Assembly (NCBI GenBank): GCA_029582165.1
Contig: CM055874.1
Coordinates: 28,046,883 to 28,110,882, forward strand
Direction of reading: 5' to 3'
From: Portulaca oleracea
Taxonomy: Eukaryota; Streptophyta; Magnoliopsida; Caryophyllales; Portulacaceae
DNA: 64,000 nt
Positions 20,536 through 31,782 of the stretch are shown here, in pieces (the first letter of the stretch is position 1; the number at the start of each line of letters is the position of its first letter). The notes beneath the pieces were generated by a model. The model had not been told where the DNA came from and made no database searches. It saw only the letters and a list, made by a program, of their open reading frames with translations. A program made the translations under genes and the position numbers.

Positions 20536-22884
20536 TTAGCATAGAATGTCTAATGTATTACTACTACAAGCTATATGATGAACAATAAAAAGAATCCTAT
20601 TCCTAATTGAGTTTTTAATGTGGTATATGGTTTGCCTCGTCCCTTGAGTATTCTGATTGAACACCCTGAGGTTCCTGATCCGCCAGATGTTGTAAACTAT
20701 GCTTGCCACTGCTGCGTAGGCTAAATGACGCATGTGCTTGGTGTTTTTCCAATGGAGAATTTTCGTTCGCACCCTGAGGTTCCTGATCCGCCAGATGTTG
20801 TAAACTATGCTTGCCACTGCTGCGTAGGCTAAATGACGCATGTGCTTGGTGTTTTTCCAATGGAGAATTTTCGTTCGCACCCTGAGGTTCCTGATCCGCC
20901 AGATGTTGTAAACTATGCTTGCCACTGCTGCGTAGGCTAAATGACGCATGTGCTTGGTGTTTTTCCAATGGAGAATTTTCGTTCACACCCTGAGGTTCCT
21001 GATCTACCAGATGTTGTAAACTATGCTTGCCACTTCTGCGTAGGCTAAATGACGCATGTGCTTGGTGTTTTTCCAATGGAGAATTTTCGTGCACCAATGA
21101 TGAAAATCAGAGCTTCTGTTGGGAATACGTAACCATTCATGAATGTCATGCCTGATTTCAGTAGATTCCGTACACCCATAGAAAAGGTGATTAATTGTTT
21201 CAGCTTCCCTGTCACAAAGCCCGCATCTGTTTGAAATTTGAGGGGAGTGCTTAGCAAGGTGATCGCGAGTTTGTAACTTGTTGTGCATGGTCAACCAAAG
21301 GATGAAAGAATGGCGAGGGGTATTAAGCCTGTTCCAAACCAATCGAGCCCAAGTCCAGTTGTCTTGATCACCACTCAAGGCTGTCTAAGCTTGTTTAATG
21401 GTATAAGGACTAATGGTTAGCCCTTTTAGGTGGTCCTTAACCCTGCAAATTTTTTTGAAGTACCAGCAGGTGTCACCCCTTGGTGTGAAGGACCATCAAT
21501 CACGATTTTTAATGTATCTTTCGTGAATCCATTTGACTCACAGACTGTCCTTATTTGCGATTGCCCAAAGTTGCTTGCCCACCAAAGTTGTGTTCCAAAT
21601 GCTCAAGTTTTTGATACTAAGACCTCCCTTGCTTTTTGGTTTGCAAACTGTATCCCAGGATACAAGAGGGGCACTGTGATACTCAACAGTACTGGACCAA
21701 AGGAAGTTCCTGCAGATTTTGGTCACACTATCAATTACCTCTTGGGCAATGATGAAAATCGATGCCTAGAAGGTGTAGATGCTCATCAGGACGTTGTTTA
21801 TGAGAGTGACCCTCCCCGCATAGGAAATATTACTTGAGCGCCAAGACTGAATAGACTTTGTAAGTTTGTCAATAAGTTTCACGCAATCCACCTTGTTGAG
21901 TTTCCCATCAGTAATTGGCATGCCGAGATATGTTATAGGAAAAGTCCTCTCCTGGAAATTTGTGATTTCCAGAATGTTTTGCTTTTGCTCAGGGGAAACG
22001 GCAGTAACCATAGTAACCAGCAGTTTGTTGAAAGTGTTGAAGGGCTTTCATGATGTGCTGAATAGATGGGGTGTTTGCAACAGAAACAATAAGCAGATCA
22101 TGGGCAAAAGCTAGGTGTATTAAATTCAAACTTTTGCAACGAGGGTAGAACTTGAAGCCTTCTTGTTTACTAGCGTAAGAGAGGCAATGGGACAAATAGT
22201 CCATTGTGAGGACAAAATGTAGAGGCGAGATAGGGTCACCTTGTCTTATACCCCTCCCACCTTTGAAAAAACCAAAATGATCTCCATTGATTTGCAAAAT
22301 AAAGGTGGTGGAGGTGATGCATTCTTTCACCCAGCAAGCAAACAGAGGCGGGAAGTTGTAACCTGTAAGCAATTCTTTAATAAACTCCCATTGCACGGTG
22401 TCAAAGGCTTTCCGGAGATCAATTTTAAGAATGCACCTTGAGGAAGATGTTTGTCTATTAAAACCCCTGGCTAGTTCTTGGTACAACAGAATGTTATGAA
22501 GCATCTCATGACCTTAAACAAAAGCGGCTTGACTTTCATCAATGATTTGTGGAAGGATTTGTTTAAGGCGATTAGCCATAAGCTTTGTAATGCACTTGTA
22601 AATCACAGTATAACAAGAAATTGGCCAAAAGTCTGCGCCAGTTACTGGGACAACCACCTTCGGTATCAAGACTAACGTGGTTGAGTTGAATGCTTTTAGG
22701 AGCTTGCCGGTCTAGAAGAATTCCAGAACAACATTGGTGAACTGAGTACCAATGATGTCCCATGATTCTTTGAAAAAACCACTTCAAAAACCATCCAGCC
22801 CCGGAGATTTATGATTTGAAATTGAAAACAGGGCATCTCGAACCTCCTGATCAGTGAAGTTTTGTATAAGATGAGCTTGGTGTG
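20536..22884 (-). pseudogene. LINE ORF2, reverse transcriptase and C-terminal part
   Basis: Continuing past the inserted LTR element: FTDQEVRDALFSI then a SPGLDGF-like segment, RCILKIDLRKAFDTVQWEFI, GRGIRQGDPISP, and LAFAHDLLI where FADD is expected, so the second catalytic Asp region is altered to FAHD. Then come ITYLGMPITDGKLNKVDC, PLVSWDTVCKPKSKGGL and a zf-RVT-like region (NRCGLCDREAETINHLFYGC). The C-terminal VYNIWRIRN module is present in four tandem in-frame copies. The first carries a TAG. Stop at about 20536. Confidence 0.83.
20662..21093 (-). repeat. Four 108 bp tandem repeats (36 codons each) in LINE ORF2
   Basis: Units begin at 20662, 20770, 20878 and 20986 with exact 108 bp spacing and very few differences. 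Because 108 is a multiple of three, the reading frame is kept and the unit encodes a segment including HMRHLAYAAVASIVYNIWRI. The 5'-most unit (minus strand) has TAG in place of CGG after YNIW. Confidence 0.94.
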
Positions 22885-23923
22885 TGGAGCGTTACCGTCG
22901 CATGGAGGGGTGAAGTTTAGCTTAAGTGATGGATGATCAATAATCACAAGAACAAGAACAAAGGCCTTTAACACCCAAAGGATGGATATGACCTTGAGCA
23001 AGGAGAACCACAACTCTAGGCCTAACACCCCACCATGATTATCCAAGGTAATCCACTAAATAATCACTAAAGGAATGATTTGAATCACAACCAAACTTGA
23101 TTGGATAAAGATAATAAGATTTTTGAGAAAACAAGGGAGAAACCCTAACAATGCTTAAGCATCACATTCATATTCGGCAAAAAAACCCCTAGAAAATAAG
23201 CCAAGGGGGGTATTTATACTAATGGGGGTTAAAATAGTAAAACACAACATTTAACACAAAATTACGCGCAGGCAGCAGGTCGTCGCGGGTGGCACGGGCC
23301 TGTCGCGGGAGCTATGCAGCGGACGAACGCAGCCGCAGCAATTGGACAGGGGAGGGTCACGGGTGCGAAACCACACGTCCCAGGTGCGATGTCCTTCTGG
23401 ATGCAGCAGCGACATCTGGGCAGCGGAGTATCGCGGGTGCCACCAATGCGTCGCGGGCGCGACAGTCTTCTGGGGCAGTTTTTCCTGCCTTTGAACGCGC
23501 ATAACTTCTTCATCCGGACTTTTTTTTGGCCCATAAGATATCGATGGAAAGCTCTCGGTGTGACTCCCAAAATTTGTGACCCATCGGAGTTGTATTGAAG
23601 GAGTTATGACCTAAAGAGTGAAGGCACGTCCATTCCAACAACCCACGTTGATCCTTTTTCCGCTTATTCTTTCCGAAAGCTTTTAAAGGCCCGAAGTAGG
23701 TCTCGATGAGGACCCATAGCTCCACTTCCATGGTCTGGGGTCCCACTTGAAGTGGATGCCACACCCAACTATGACCCGAATATACCTCCAAGGTCCCAGG
23801 TCAACCTTAAAATGCACTCCACACCCGACCTTGAAATGGATTCGCTCGTGTTTCTCAAAGAGGGTGCGAGAAGAATTGGTGAGCATAGATTTTGAGGCTC
23901 GAGCCCCATCCCAATACGGTCCA
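22885..23923 (-). repeat. 3' LTR of the minus-strand gag-only element
   Basis: Aligns with 25957-26985. The GC-rich palindrome region lies at 23270-23470, with GTCGCGGGTGCCAC and GTCGCGGGCGCGAC-type motifs. A TATTTATA-type box complement lies just left of it (about 23212). Confidence 0.9.
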
Positions 23924-23939
23924 TACTCCCCCTCTTGAA

Positions 23940-25612
23940 AAAGAGTTGCCCTCAACTCTTGGGAGTTAAAACTGACGCCCTCTCCATAATTTGGCTCCAA
24001 AGAACTTTGAACATCCCGAACGCCACGCGCATTCACACTAGACAACCAACAAGCTTCGAACCCCACAATGTACCCATCATCCAAATGAAAGAAGGAGGTT
24101 GGAGGCTTGTTTTGTGGAGGTAAGGGATTAAGGGAAGGCATAGGGAAATTTTGTGGTGCTCGGGAACTCTCAATCTCACTAGGCTCGTTACAAGGTAAAG
24201 ACAAAGTAAGAGGTAGCTCGTCCGCACCAAGAGCACATTCATCTCGTGTTTCGCTCATCACGAGAAGGTTCCTCAACTCACTTCCCACCCCCGGTTTGAT
24301 TTGATGTGGGGTTAAGGGATTCATGTAACCACATTTAAGCAAATGATCTTCATTCCACATGCATTCCCACAAACATTGCACACCGAATTTCCAATAGCGC
24401 TCATTCAACAACGAATCCTCGAATAACCAATGTCGCCCAAATATTATGTATGGCATATTCAAATAGTTCACATCGCATCGACCGACATGCCAACAATATT
24501 CATTGATGGACGACACAAACGACAAACTCATTAACATTGGTTGAACTAGAATCATGGCCTCATCAAACCCAAACTTGTCACTAGACATCAAACGAACACC
24601 AAGATTCTTAGCATTCCACTCCATGCATAGAGAATTTTCGATCGAGGACACCAAATGTCATAAAACTTATTACGCCAACAAACATTCTCAAACAACCAAT
24701 GCCTCCCAAAGGTCATGCACGACTCACCCAGAGACTCTACACTACAACGTCTATCTTTCAAGCATGATTCAATATATTTCAAAGGTGGGTTTGTAGTTAC
24801 CTCATTCTTCTCAATAGGGAGGTCAAAAGTAGTCAAGCCATAGGAGATGATTGAGTCAACTCTTTTATTGCTAGGCTCAACAATTGATGGAGTTGAGATG
24901 AATGAAGGTGCTTCTTCTTGGGGTTCTTCAACAAGGATGAGAGGAAGGGCAAGGTCAACGTTCTCATCCTCCTCATGGCATGGAGTTTCACCAAGCTCAC
25001 CATGTACATCAAGAAGCTCATGAGGTTTTCTTCCATCGGCCGCAATGACTTCAACCACGTCCATTGAACTTTTGTTTTTCTCAACCTCTTCAAACTTTTC
25101 AAGTGTGGAAGGATGGTTTTGCTCGTCAAATTCCTCTATCATGGAACTAGTTTGCTCCTCCACACCAAAAGATTCTTCAATCCAAGCTTCAACCATAGCC
25201 ATCATTGGACATTGCAAGGAATCGTGTCCCACACACCGACATTTGACACACTTTCAGAACGTGAGGGTCGTTAGTGGGGAATAGTAGAATGGCTTCTCAA
25301 TCGTTCCCCATTGTCGATGGCGTCGTGGCGAACTATATCATCGTCACTTGACTCGTAAGAGGGAAGAAGACGGATAGGACTTCGTGCGGGTCTCCGACGT
25401 TCATCTCAGAGTTGTCTTTGATACTCTTGGGCTAGGTTGTTCACTTTGACCTTAAGGTTGTCAAGAGTTCACACGATATTGAAGTTCCGATTCTCAATGG
25501 AGGTGACCCGTTCGTCCATGGTGGCAAGTCGGTTCTCAATATCTAGAGCTCGAGGACTTTTCCGGTGGCTTGGTTCCTCTTGATCGGAATTAACTTCTCC
25601 GTCCATACCGAG
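23940..25612 (-). pseudogene. gag-like ORF with zinc knuckle and novel C-terminal region
   Basis: The minus strand opens at 25612 with MDGEVNSDQEEPSHRKSPRA, clearly homologous to the gag start at 1600. Stops follow near 25470 and 25410. A zinc knuckle CVKCRCVGHDSLQC (CX2CX4HX4C) is coded at 25250-25209. Downstream, an acidic segment of about 100 residues leads into a region in which FGRHWLFE occurs twice (once in each of two overlapping frames, 24588-25232 and 23683-24654), with tryptophan- and cysteine-rich surroundings. I do not recognise this C-terminal domain. No protease, RT or integrase is present. Confidence 0.7.
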
Positions 25613-25942
25613 GGAAGGGTGAAAGAACAGTATGTGTTTGAGATGTTTTTGTGGAGTTTGGGGGTTTTCTTGTAGTTGGCTTGTGTTTGGCTAAGGGTTC
25701 TTTGTGTTTTTCTCACTTAGACATTTCATCGAACACCTTGCGTGCATTATTTTCCAACTTCTCCTCAAAGCTCCAAATTGCTTTAAAAACACCAAATACA
25801 AACACAATACAAAGTATTCTAATACTCTTGGATTGCAAAGGGAATGGGGATCACCAATATTTGCATGCAATCCACAAAACCCAACACTAGAGAACACACT
25901 AGCAAGAACAATGAAAAAACTCAAGCTAAATGAAAAACCAAA

Positions 25943-25954
25943 GCTCTGATACCA
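25943..25954 (-). other. Primer-binding site of the minus-strand gag-only element
   Basis: The complement reads TGGTATCAGAGC, initiator tRNA-Met type, two bases from the LTR end at 25957, the same spacing as in the 215-6745 element. Confidence 0.87.
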
Positions 25955-25956
25955 AA

Positions 25957-26985
25957 TGAAGCGTTACCGTCGCGTGGAGGGGTGAAGATTAGCTTGAGTG
26001 ATGATGGATGATCAATAATCACAAGAACAAGGGCCTTTAACACCCAAAGGACAGATATGACCTTGAGCAAGGAGAACCACAACTCTAGGCCTAACACCCC
26101 ACCATGATTATCCAAGGTAATCCACTAAATAATCACTAAAGGAATGATTTGAATCGCCACCAAACTTGATTGGATAAAGATAACAAGATTTTTGAGAAAA
26201 CAAGGGAGAAACCCTAACAATGCTTAAGCATCACATTCACATTCTAAGGGGGTATTTATACTAATGGGGGTTAAAATAGTAAAACACAACATTTAACACA
26301 AAATTACGCCTACAGCAAAGGGTCGCCGCGCGCGGCGCCTGCGCTCGGGGCGCTACGCGACGGACGACGCAGCCGCCGCAAAGAATCGAGCAGAGAGGGT
26401 CGTGGGTGCGACACCATACGTCGCGGGTGCGACATCCTTCTGGATGCAGCAGCGTCATCTGGGCAGCGGAGTTTTGCGGGTGCGACCAATGAGTCGCGGG
26501 CGCGACAGTCTTCTGGGGCAGTTTTTCTTGCCGACTTCGAACACACATAACTTCTTCATCCGGACTCTGTTTTAGGCCCATAAGATATCGATGGAAATCC
26601 CTTGGTGTACTTTAAGCTCCAAAAATTTGTAACCCATCGGAGTTGTATTGAAGGAGTTATGACCCAAAGAGTGAAGGCACGTCCATTCCAACAACCCACG
26701 TTGACCCTTTTTCCGCTTATTCTTTCCGAAAGACTCTGAACCCTTTAAAGGCCTGAAGTAGGTCTCGGTGAGGACCCATAGCTCCACTTCCATGGTCCGG
26801 GGTCCCACTTAAAGTGGATGCCACACCCAACTATGACCCGAATACGCCTCTAAGGTCCCAGGTCAACCTTAAAATGCACTCCACATCCGACCTTGAAATG
26901 GATTCGCTCGTGTTTCTCAAAGGGGGTGCGAGAAGGATTGGTGACCATAGATTTTGAGGCTCGGGCCCCATCCCGATACGGTCCA
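25957..26985 (-). repeat. 5' LTR of the minus-strand gag-only element
   Basis: 1029 bp. The GC-rich motif cluster is at 26310-26510, with GTCGCGGGTGCGAC and GTCGCGGGCGCGAC. The outer end GATACGGTCCA aligns with the inner end of the low-coordinate copy at 23923. Confidence 0.9.
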
Positions 26986-28220
26986 ATGGGCCTCTATGAG
27001 AAGGTTCCCTTGATTTATAATTTCTGAGCTAATTGTTTCTCTTTGATGAATTTGGGAATCAAGCATCTCCTTGTAGAAATTAAGGACATTTCCAGTAACT
27101 TCATTGTATCCCTCAATTCGATTGCCATAATTATTGAAGAAAAACTTAGTGCACGCATCCCCCATTACTTCCTTTTCGATTTTTGCTTGCTGAGAGATGA
27201 GGAGTCTCGTTGAATCAAGGATGCCTGTGTAATGACTTTGAGAAATCAAAACATGTTGTTGCAGATCAGTGTTTGTTGGATCTGAATCAAGCGCTTGTTG
27301 ATCTTGTACCAGATGGTTGTGAGTAATCTCTTGTTGCTGATATAAATCATTGTATTTTCTTTTATTGAGATCTTTCAGCAAAAATTTAGCAGCTTGAAGA
27401 GTTCTTCTGAGTTTATATTGCCAGGTTCCATAGCATCCATGATTAATAGCATTCTGGACAATCCTCGAAAAAGAGTTGTGCTTTGCCCACATATCACAAT
27501 ATGAAATTGTCCTTTGCTTTTGGGAGGATCAACATCTTTGATAAACAAAGGTTTATGATCGGAAAGACCATTCATGATGTATTCTGTATGAGTAATGCTC
27601 ATGCTTGTGAACCAATCTTCATTGAAGAAAACCTTGTCAATCCTTGATTGGATATGATTGTTGGACCATGAGAAAGATGATCCGGAACAAATCTGCTCAA
27701 TCAAGAGGCAGTCATCAACACACTGCTTGAAGTCTTGGATTTCTGTTGCACTAACAGGGGTGCCATTCATCCTATCTTCGGTATGCATGACAGAGTTAAA
27801 ATCACCACAGACACACTAAGGTCCGTCAATATTTGCCTTGATTTAACGGAGACCTTGCCAAAGGTCCCCTCTTTCTTGAATTGTATGTAAGCCAAAAACA
27901 AAAGTAATATAGAATTTAGCTTTGCTATGCTTGTCTAAAGCGTAAAAATGAATATACTAGATGTTCTTTACCAGCACTTTAATGTCATATCTTTTTGGCT
28001 TCCATAGAACAATTATTCTACCTCTATCTTGAACATCAAAATTATATATAGTCTTCCAAGCTGAGAAGACCTTTCGGCAAATTTGATGCTCTTTGATGGC
28101 CTTTATTTTTGTTTCAATTAAACAAACCAGATCACAATGGACCTGTTGCAGGAAGAGGACCATATCATCCTGCTTTTTGGGGTCATTAAGACCCCGGATA
28201 TTCCAAGAAACGATTATCAT
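26986..28220 (-). pseudogene. LINE ORF2, endonuclease part
   Basis: The ATG at 28220-28218 opens MIIVSWNIRGLNDPKKQ, the start of an APE-type endonuclease, with LIETKI as the catalytic Glu segment. After stops, the frame resumes with a GDFNSV segment and MHTEDRMNG, then LSDHKPL, the Ser-Asp-His catalytic triad region. The following helical linker runs to 26986, where the LTR element interrupts it. The enzyme would nick target DNA for target-primed reverse transcription. At least two interruptions (near 27957 and 27800) disable it. Confidence 0.82.
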
Positions 28221-29330
28221 GGTTGGGGAATGTCCCCATCATCTGTGTCTTGTTCCTCATCCTCTTCCGCATAATCAGATTTGTCTTTCAGAGCTTCATA
28301 TTGATTTTCCAGAATAGGAGCATAGGTTGTTTGATCCTTTAAAGGGCGGGGGCTCCTTGATCTGCTAGCTCGCCTTGATGGAACTTTGATAAAATCATCT
28401 TCATCAACCACTCTATCCTTCACCTTTATCTTCCATTCTTGCTTACTTTTGGTTGAGTTTCTGGATGTTGTATTAGTGCGCACTGGTTGTTCCTTGATTG
28501 CAGATTCTTTCTTTTTACTTTCCAACTCCTGATGGCCCATCATATTACAGAATGTGCTCTTTGTTAGCTTCCAATCATACTCCACTGATTGAGTAATAAT
28601 CTCATCATGCTCATTCATGAATTTGATTTCTTGAGGAAAAACATTATCAAGCTGAACCTCAATTAGAACTTTGGCTTGTGTAAGGTTTGATCTTTCTTTA
28701 GTAGGCTTATCAGTCTTGATAGGGATCCCAATAAGACTTGCTATTCTGCTGAGATTTGGTGCAATCTAATATTGGAAATCAAGATGTTGGAATCTGACCC
28801 AAACTGGTAACGATTAATAGCATCCATATTAATAAACTGAGATGGATTTCAAGGCTTCACTATGAATGGTTTTTTATCAAAGAAAAAGATTCCTCTTTTG
28901 ATAACTTTATCTCTTTCAGCTTCTTTGTTGAATCTCACCAAAAAAAATACCCTTCCTCACTGCCGCTATTTTGCTTAAATCATAATGAGACCAGATTCTT
29001 TTGATGAATCCTTCAATGATCGGGAAGGGAGGATTTGCACCGGCAACACAACAAAGAATAGAGGATTTCCAAAATTCTGTTTCTTCGCTAACTAGGTCTT
29101 TTTCAATTCTTGCAACTGGAATTCCCTCTATAACTAGTTCTTGAATGAATTCCAGATTACTGTCTTCATCAAGATCAAGAAGAGATGCAAAAGTTGTGAT
29201 TTTTTAACTCTTTTCCGGCATATCTTCTTTCAAAACCTCAGTCGATAGAATATCAACAGCATCCAAACTTTGAGAACTTTGAGGGACATCATTCGTTTGC
29301 ACAGACGCAGACTGCATAGAAGGAACTTTG
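28217..29330 (-). pseudogene. LINE ORF1 (DUF4283-like nucleic-acid-binding protein)
   Basis: Reading from about 29330 downward, the minus strand gives fragments such as VRFNKEAERDKVIKRGIFFF and KPFIVKPWNPSQF, the pattern of the DUF4283 domain of plant LINE ORF1 proteins. An open C-terminal part of 133 codons (28618-28217) starts NEHDEIITQSVEYDWK. The C-terminus is lysine/serine-rich and then acidic. Its stop overlaps the ORF2 start in an ATGA. The upstream half has stops. ORF1 would bind LINE RNA. Confidence 0.72.
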
Positions 29331-31079
29331 ACCAGAGGAAGGGTCTTTCTCCTAGATGTATTATGAAGGTTGACCTTAAGAAGGCTTATGATTCTATATA
29401 TTAGGAGTGTATTGAAGAAGCTCTAGTTGCTTTTCATTTTCCTCCCAGATTTATTCAATGGGTTATGATGTATGTCTCCTCTTCATCTTACTCTATTAAT
29501 ATCAATGGTCAACATCATGGGTATTTCAAAGATGGTAGAGGTCTTCGAAAAGGTGATCCTTTATCTCCATTACTTTTTGTCATAGTAATGGAATAAATCT
29601 CAACATTATTGGATGATCTGAAGAATAATCCTGACTTTAAATATCATCCTAGTTGCAAAAGTATGAAGATTAATCATCTTCTGTTTGCGGATGACCTGGT
29701 GATTTTTTGTGCTGCTGATATAAGTTCTGTCACCTATGTTGCTAACATACTTGAGCATTTTGCCTTGAGTTCTGGACTGATTGCAAATACTGCTAAGTCA
29801 CAGATTGTTACATCAGGCTATGATAATGCTTTGGATCAAAATATTGCAGATATCATGGGGTTTGAAAAAGGATGTTTTACTCTGAGATACATTGGGGTCC
29901 CTATTACAACAGGAAGATTAGGAAAAATCGATTGTCTATCATTAGTAGACAAAATCACTGTAAAAATTCGAATTTGGTCTTCAAGGAAAGTTTCTTATGC
30001 TGCTCGTACACAGCTGATAAACTCTGTTTTATTGAGCATTTTCAGCTATTGGGCAAATATATTTGTCTTGCCCATTAATGTTATTGAACAAATCATCAAA
30101 GTTTGCAGGAACTACTTGTGGTCTGGGGATTGTAATTATCAAAGGGTGCCTCTTGTTGCTTGGGAAACTGTATGTTTACCAAAGAAGTTAGGAGGTTTGG
30201 GTCTAAGAAATACAAGATTATGGAATATAGCTACAATTGGAAAGCTGGTTTGGAACATTGCTCAGAAAAAAGACAATGTAAGGGTTAGATGGTTGCATGA
30301 CAGGTATGTAAAAGATCATAATTGGTGGCAGTATATCTCTCCTGCCACTGGTTCTTGGTGTTGGAAGCAAGTTTGTAAGGTGAAAGAGAAAATTAAGGAT
30401 GGTGATGAGATGAATTGGCAGTGGCTTGGTGAAATTAATGGAGGCTTTTCTGCCAAAAAATGCTACCTTGGCCTACTCTCTACTGATGAAAAATGGCAGT
30501 GGTTTCACATGGTTTGGAATGGAATTTCTCCTCCTAAGACCAGTTTCATAGCTTGGGTTGCAGCACATAACAAGCTTCCTATGGCTGATCATTTAGTAGC
30601 TCATGGTAGCTTGATTATGACAAATTGTTGTTTTTGTGATGAGGGGGAAGAATCAACTGACCACCCATTCTCATAATGGAAATTCATCAGACAGATTCTG
30701 GAGTTTTATGGGAGGAAACTGGGTTTAAAAGTTGGTTTTAGTTCTGTGCAGCATTTGGTTATCCAACCGGAAGAATGTGAGGAGGAATGGAGCTGTCAAG
30801 AGTCTGGCTGCTACAGTGGCTTCTTCAACAATTGCTGTGGTGTGGGAATGGACGAATTACAGAAAATTCCCTTCTATGCAAATGAATACAAGTATTGATG
30901 AAGCTATTAAGAAGATTCACTACACCTTAATTCATAGACTCTTATTCCTTGGAAAAAAGAGTAGTAAATACAAGAATTGTATAGATATGTTGTTACATTA
31001 ACTATATGTTGGTGGACTGCTCTGGTTGTATGCCTCGGTTTTGGGCCTCGTTTTTGGGCTCTTTAATGGATTAAATTTC

Positions 31080-31083
<4 letters not shown>
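29330..31083 (+). mobile_element. 5'-truncated L1-type LINE, plus strand
   Basis: It starts within the RT domain (RKGLSPRCIMKVDLKKAYDS), lacks ORF1 and endonuclease, and runs to a (TA)n tract at about 31084. 5' truncation is the usual outcome of target-primed reverse transcription. It lies head to head with the minus-strand LINE, and their proteins are related but distinct (KVDLKKAYDS versus KIDLRKAFDT), so they are separate insertions, not one inverted duplication. Confidence 0.85.
29334..31001 (+). pseudogene. LINE ORF2 fragment: reverse transcriptase and zf-RVT-like region
   Basis: RT blocks: KVDLKKAYDSIYWE, GRGLRKGDPLSPLLFV, then a TAA at about 29595, and an open frame of 355 codons (29609-30676) with the catalytic LLFADDLVIF (FADD codons about 29684-29695), LRYIGVPITTGRL, VPLVAWETVCLPKKLGGLGL and a zf-RVT-like CCFCDEGEESTDHPF. 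A stop after the zinc-binding part is followed by a last frame at 30732-31001 with SIWLSNRKNVRRNG, the usual C-terminal module, present here once only. Confidence 0.85.
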
Positions 31084-31146
<63 letters not shown>

Positions 31147-31167
31147 TATGTACATATATATATATAT
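31084..31167. repeat. (TA)n microsatellite at the LINE 3' end
   Basis: An AT run from 31084 with short CACA and GTAC interruptions. It abuts the 3' end of the plus-strand LINE. Confidence 0.95.
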
Positions 31168-31194
31168 CATGTAATTTATGGCTCTGATATCATT

Positions 31195-31782
31195 GTTGGG
31201 TTTTAAGTTATCTATTTCCTAAACAAATAAAGTCAGTTGGCGGAAAAATTCACAACAATTATGAATTCAATCAACTAACCCAGGAAACAACTGCAGACAC
31301 TTAAAACTTAACTTGTCTCTTTTCATACTGATGTAGATGTTGACCCTTTGATATTCTAATGAGAAATCATCTAATGTAGGTCTATGAAACACTCTAAGAA
31401 TGCACTTGATTGCTAGATCGACCCAATTGAGATAGATTTACATTACAGATGTATGTGTTAGGGGCATTACGCAAATTGTTCCAGAAAACAATAAACAATT
31501 GAACCAGAGAAACTTAAGAAAATGCTTCTTGATATTTCTCCTTCAAGAGCTTGAAAGTTACTTTGAAATTCATAACTCCTCAATTTATAGTGTTTAGGTG
31601 AATTGTAAAATGGGTCAAACATACCCCCTTAACCACTTTAACGAAAACGCACGTCTAGAGTCGGCCAAGGACCATGTCACCTAGGCTATGGTAAGTGGTG
31701 ACGTCCAGAAGGTGGGCTTTCTTCAGCACAGCCCACCACGGTCCGTGACATGCTTACCACGATCTGTGGACACCTAGCACGG
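31195..31782 (-). mobile_element. Probable LTR fragment of another element, minus strand
   Basis: TGTTGGGTTTTAAG begins at 31195, and the preceding GCTCTGATATCA (31182-31193) is the complement of a PBS close to TGGTATCAGAGC, so this looks like the 3' end of a minus-strand LTR. The element at 31783 is inserted in it; its continuation at 39290 is short and the far boundary is not defined. It contains CCACGGTCCGTG-like palindromes at 31735-31775, resembling those inside the inserted element. Confidence 0.5.

Larger units (their letters stand above)
22885..26985 (-). mobile_element. Non-autonomous gag-only LTR element related to the 215-6745 family
   Basis: LTRs at 25957-26985 (5' on the minus strand) and 22885-23923 (3') begin TGGACCGTAT and end CGCTCCA or CGCTTCA. 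The PBS complement lies at 25943-25954. AAGAGGGGGAGTA (minus strand) precedes the 3' LTR as polypurine tract. The interior is 2.0 kb with a gag-like ORF and no pol. LTR end sequences, PBS spacing, leader and first 80 gag residues resemble the autonomous element at 215-6745. Flanks GTGTG and ATGGG do not form a TSD, though the surrounding LINE frame shows a genuine insertion. Confidence 0.87.
20483..29330 (-). mobile_element. L1-type LINE, minus strand, interrupted by a gag-only LTR element
   Basis: A plant non-LTR retrotransposon with ORF1 (DUF4283-like), ORF2 endonuclease, RT and a C-terminal zf-RVT-like region, split at about 22884/26986 by the LTR element 22885-26985. The two LINE halves are in the expected order and continue the same protein across the gap, so it is one LINE. 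The 3' end meets (TA)n at 20482. Multiple stops and frameshifts show it is inactive. The 5' end lies near 29310-29340 where a second LINE begins in the opposite orientation. Confidence 0.85.

Noticed and set aside
21430..21837. A 135-codon plus-strand ORF
   Set aside because: It lies opposite the clearly recognisable minus-strand LINE RT and has no family resemblance of its own.
22880..26990. Target duplication of the minus-strand gag-only element
   Set aside because: The 5 bp flanks (GTGTG and ATGGG) differ; insertion is supported by the split LINE frame, not by a duplication.
29309..29340. One inverted duplication explaining the two LINEs
   Set aside because: The two RT sequences differ at many residues and one is 5'-truncated, so they are separate insertions.
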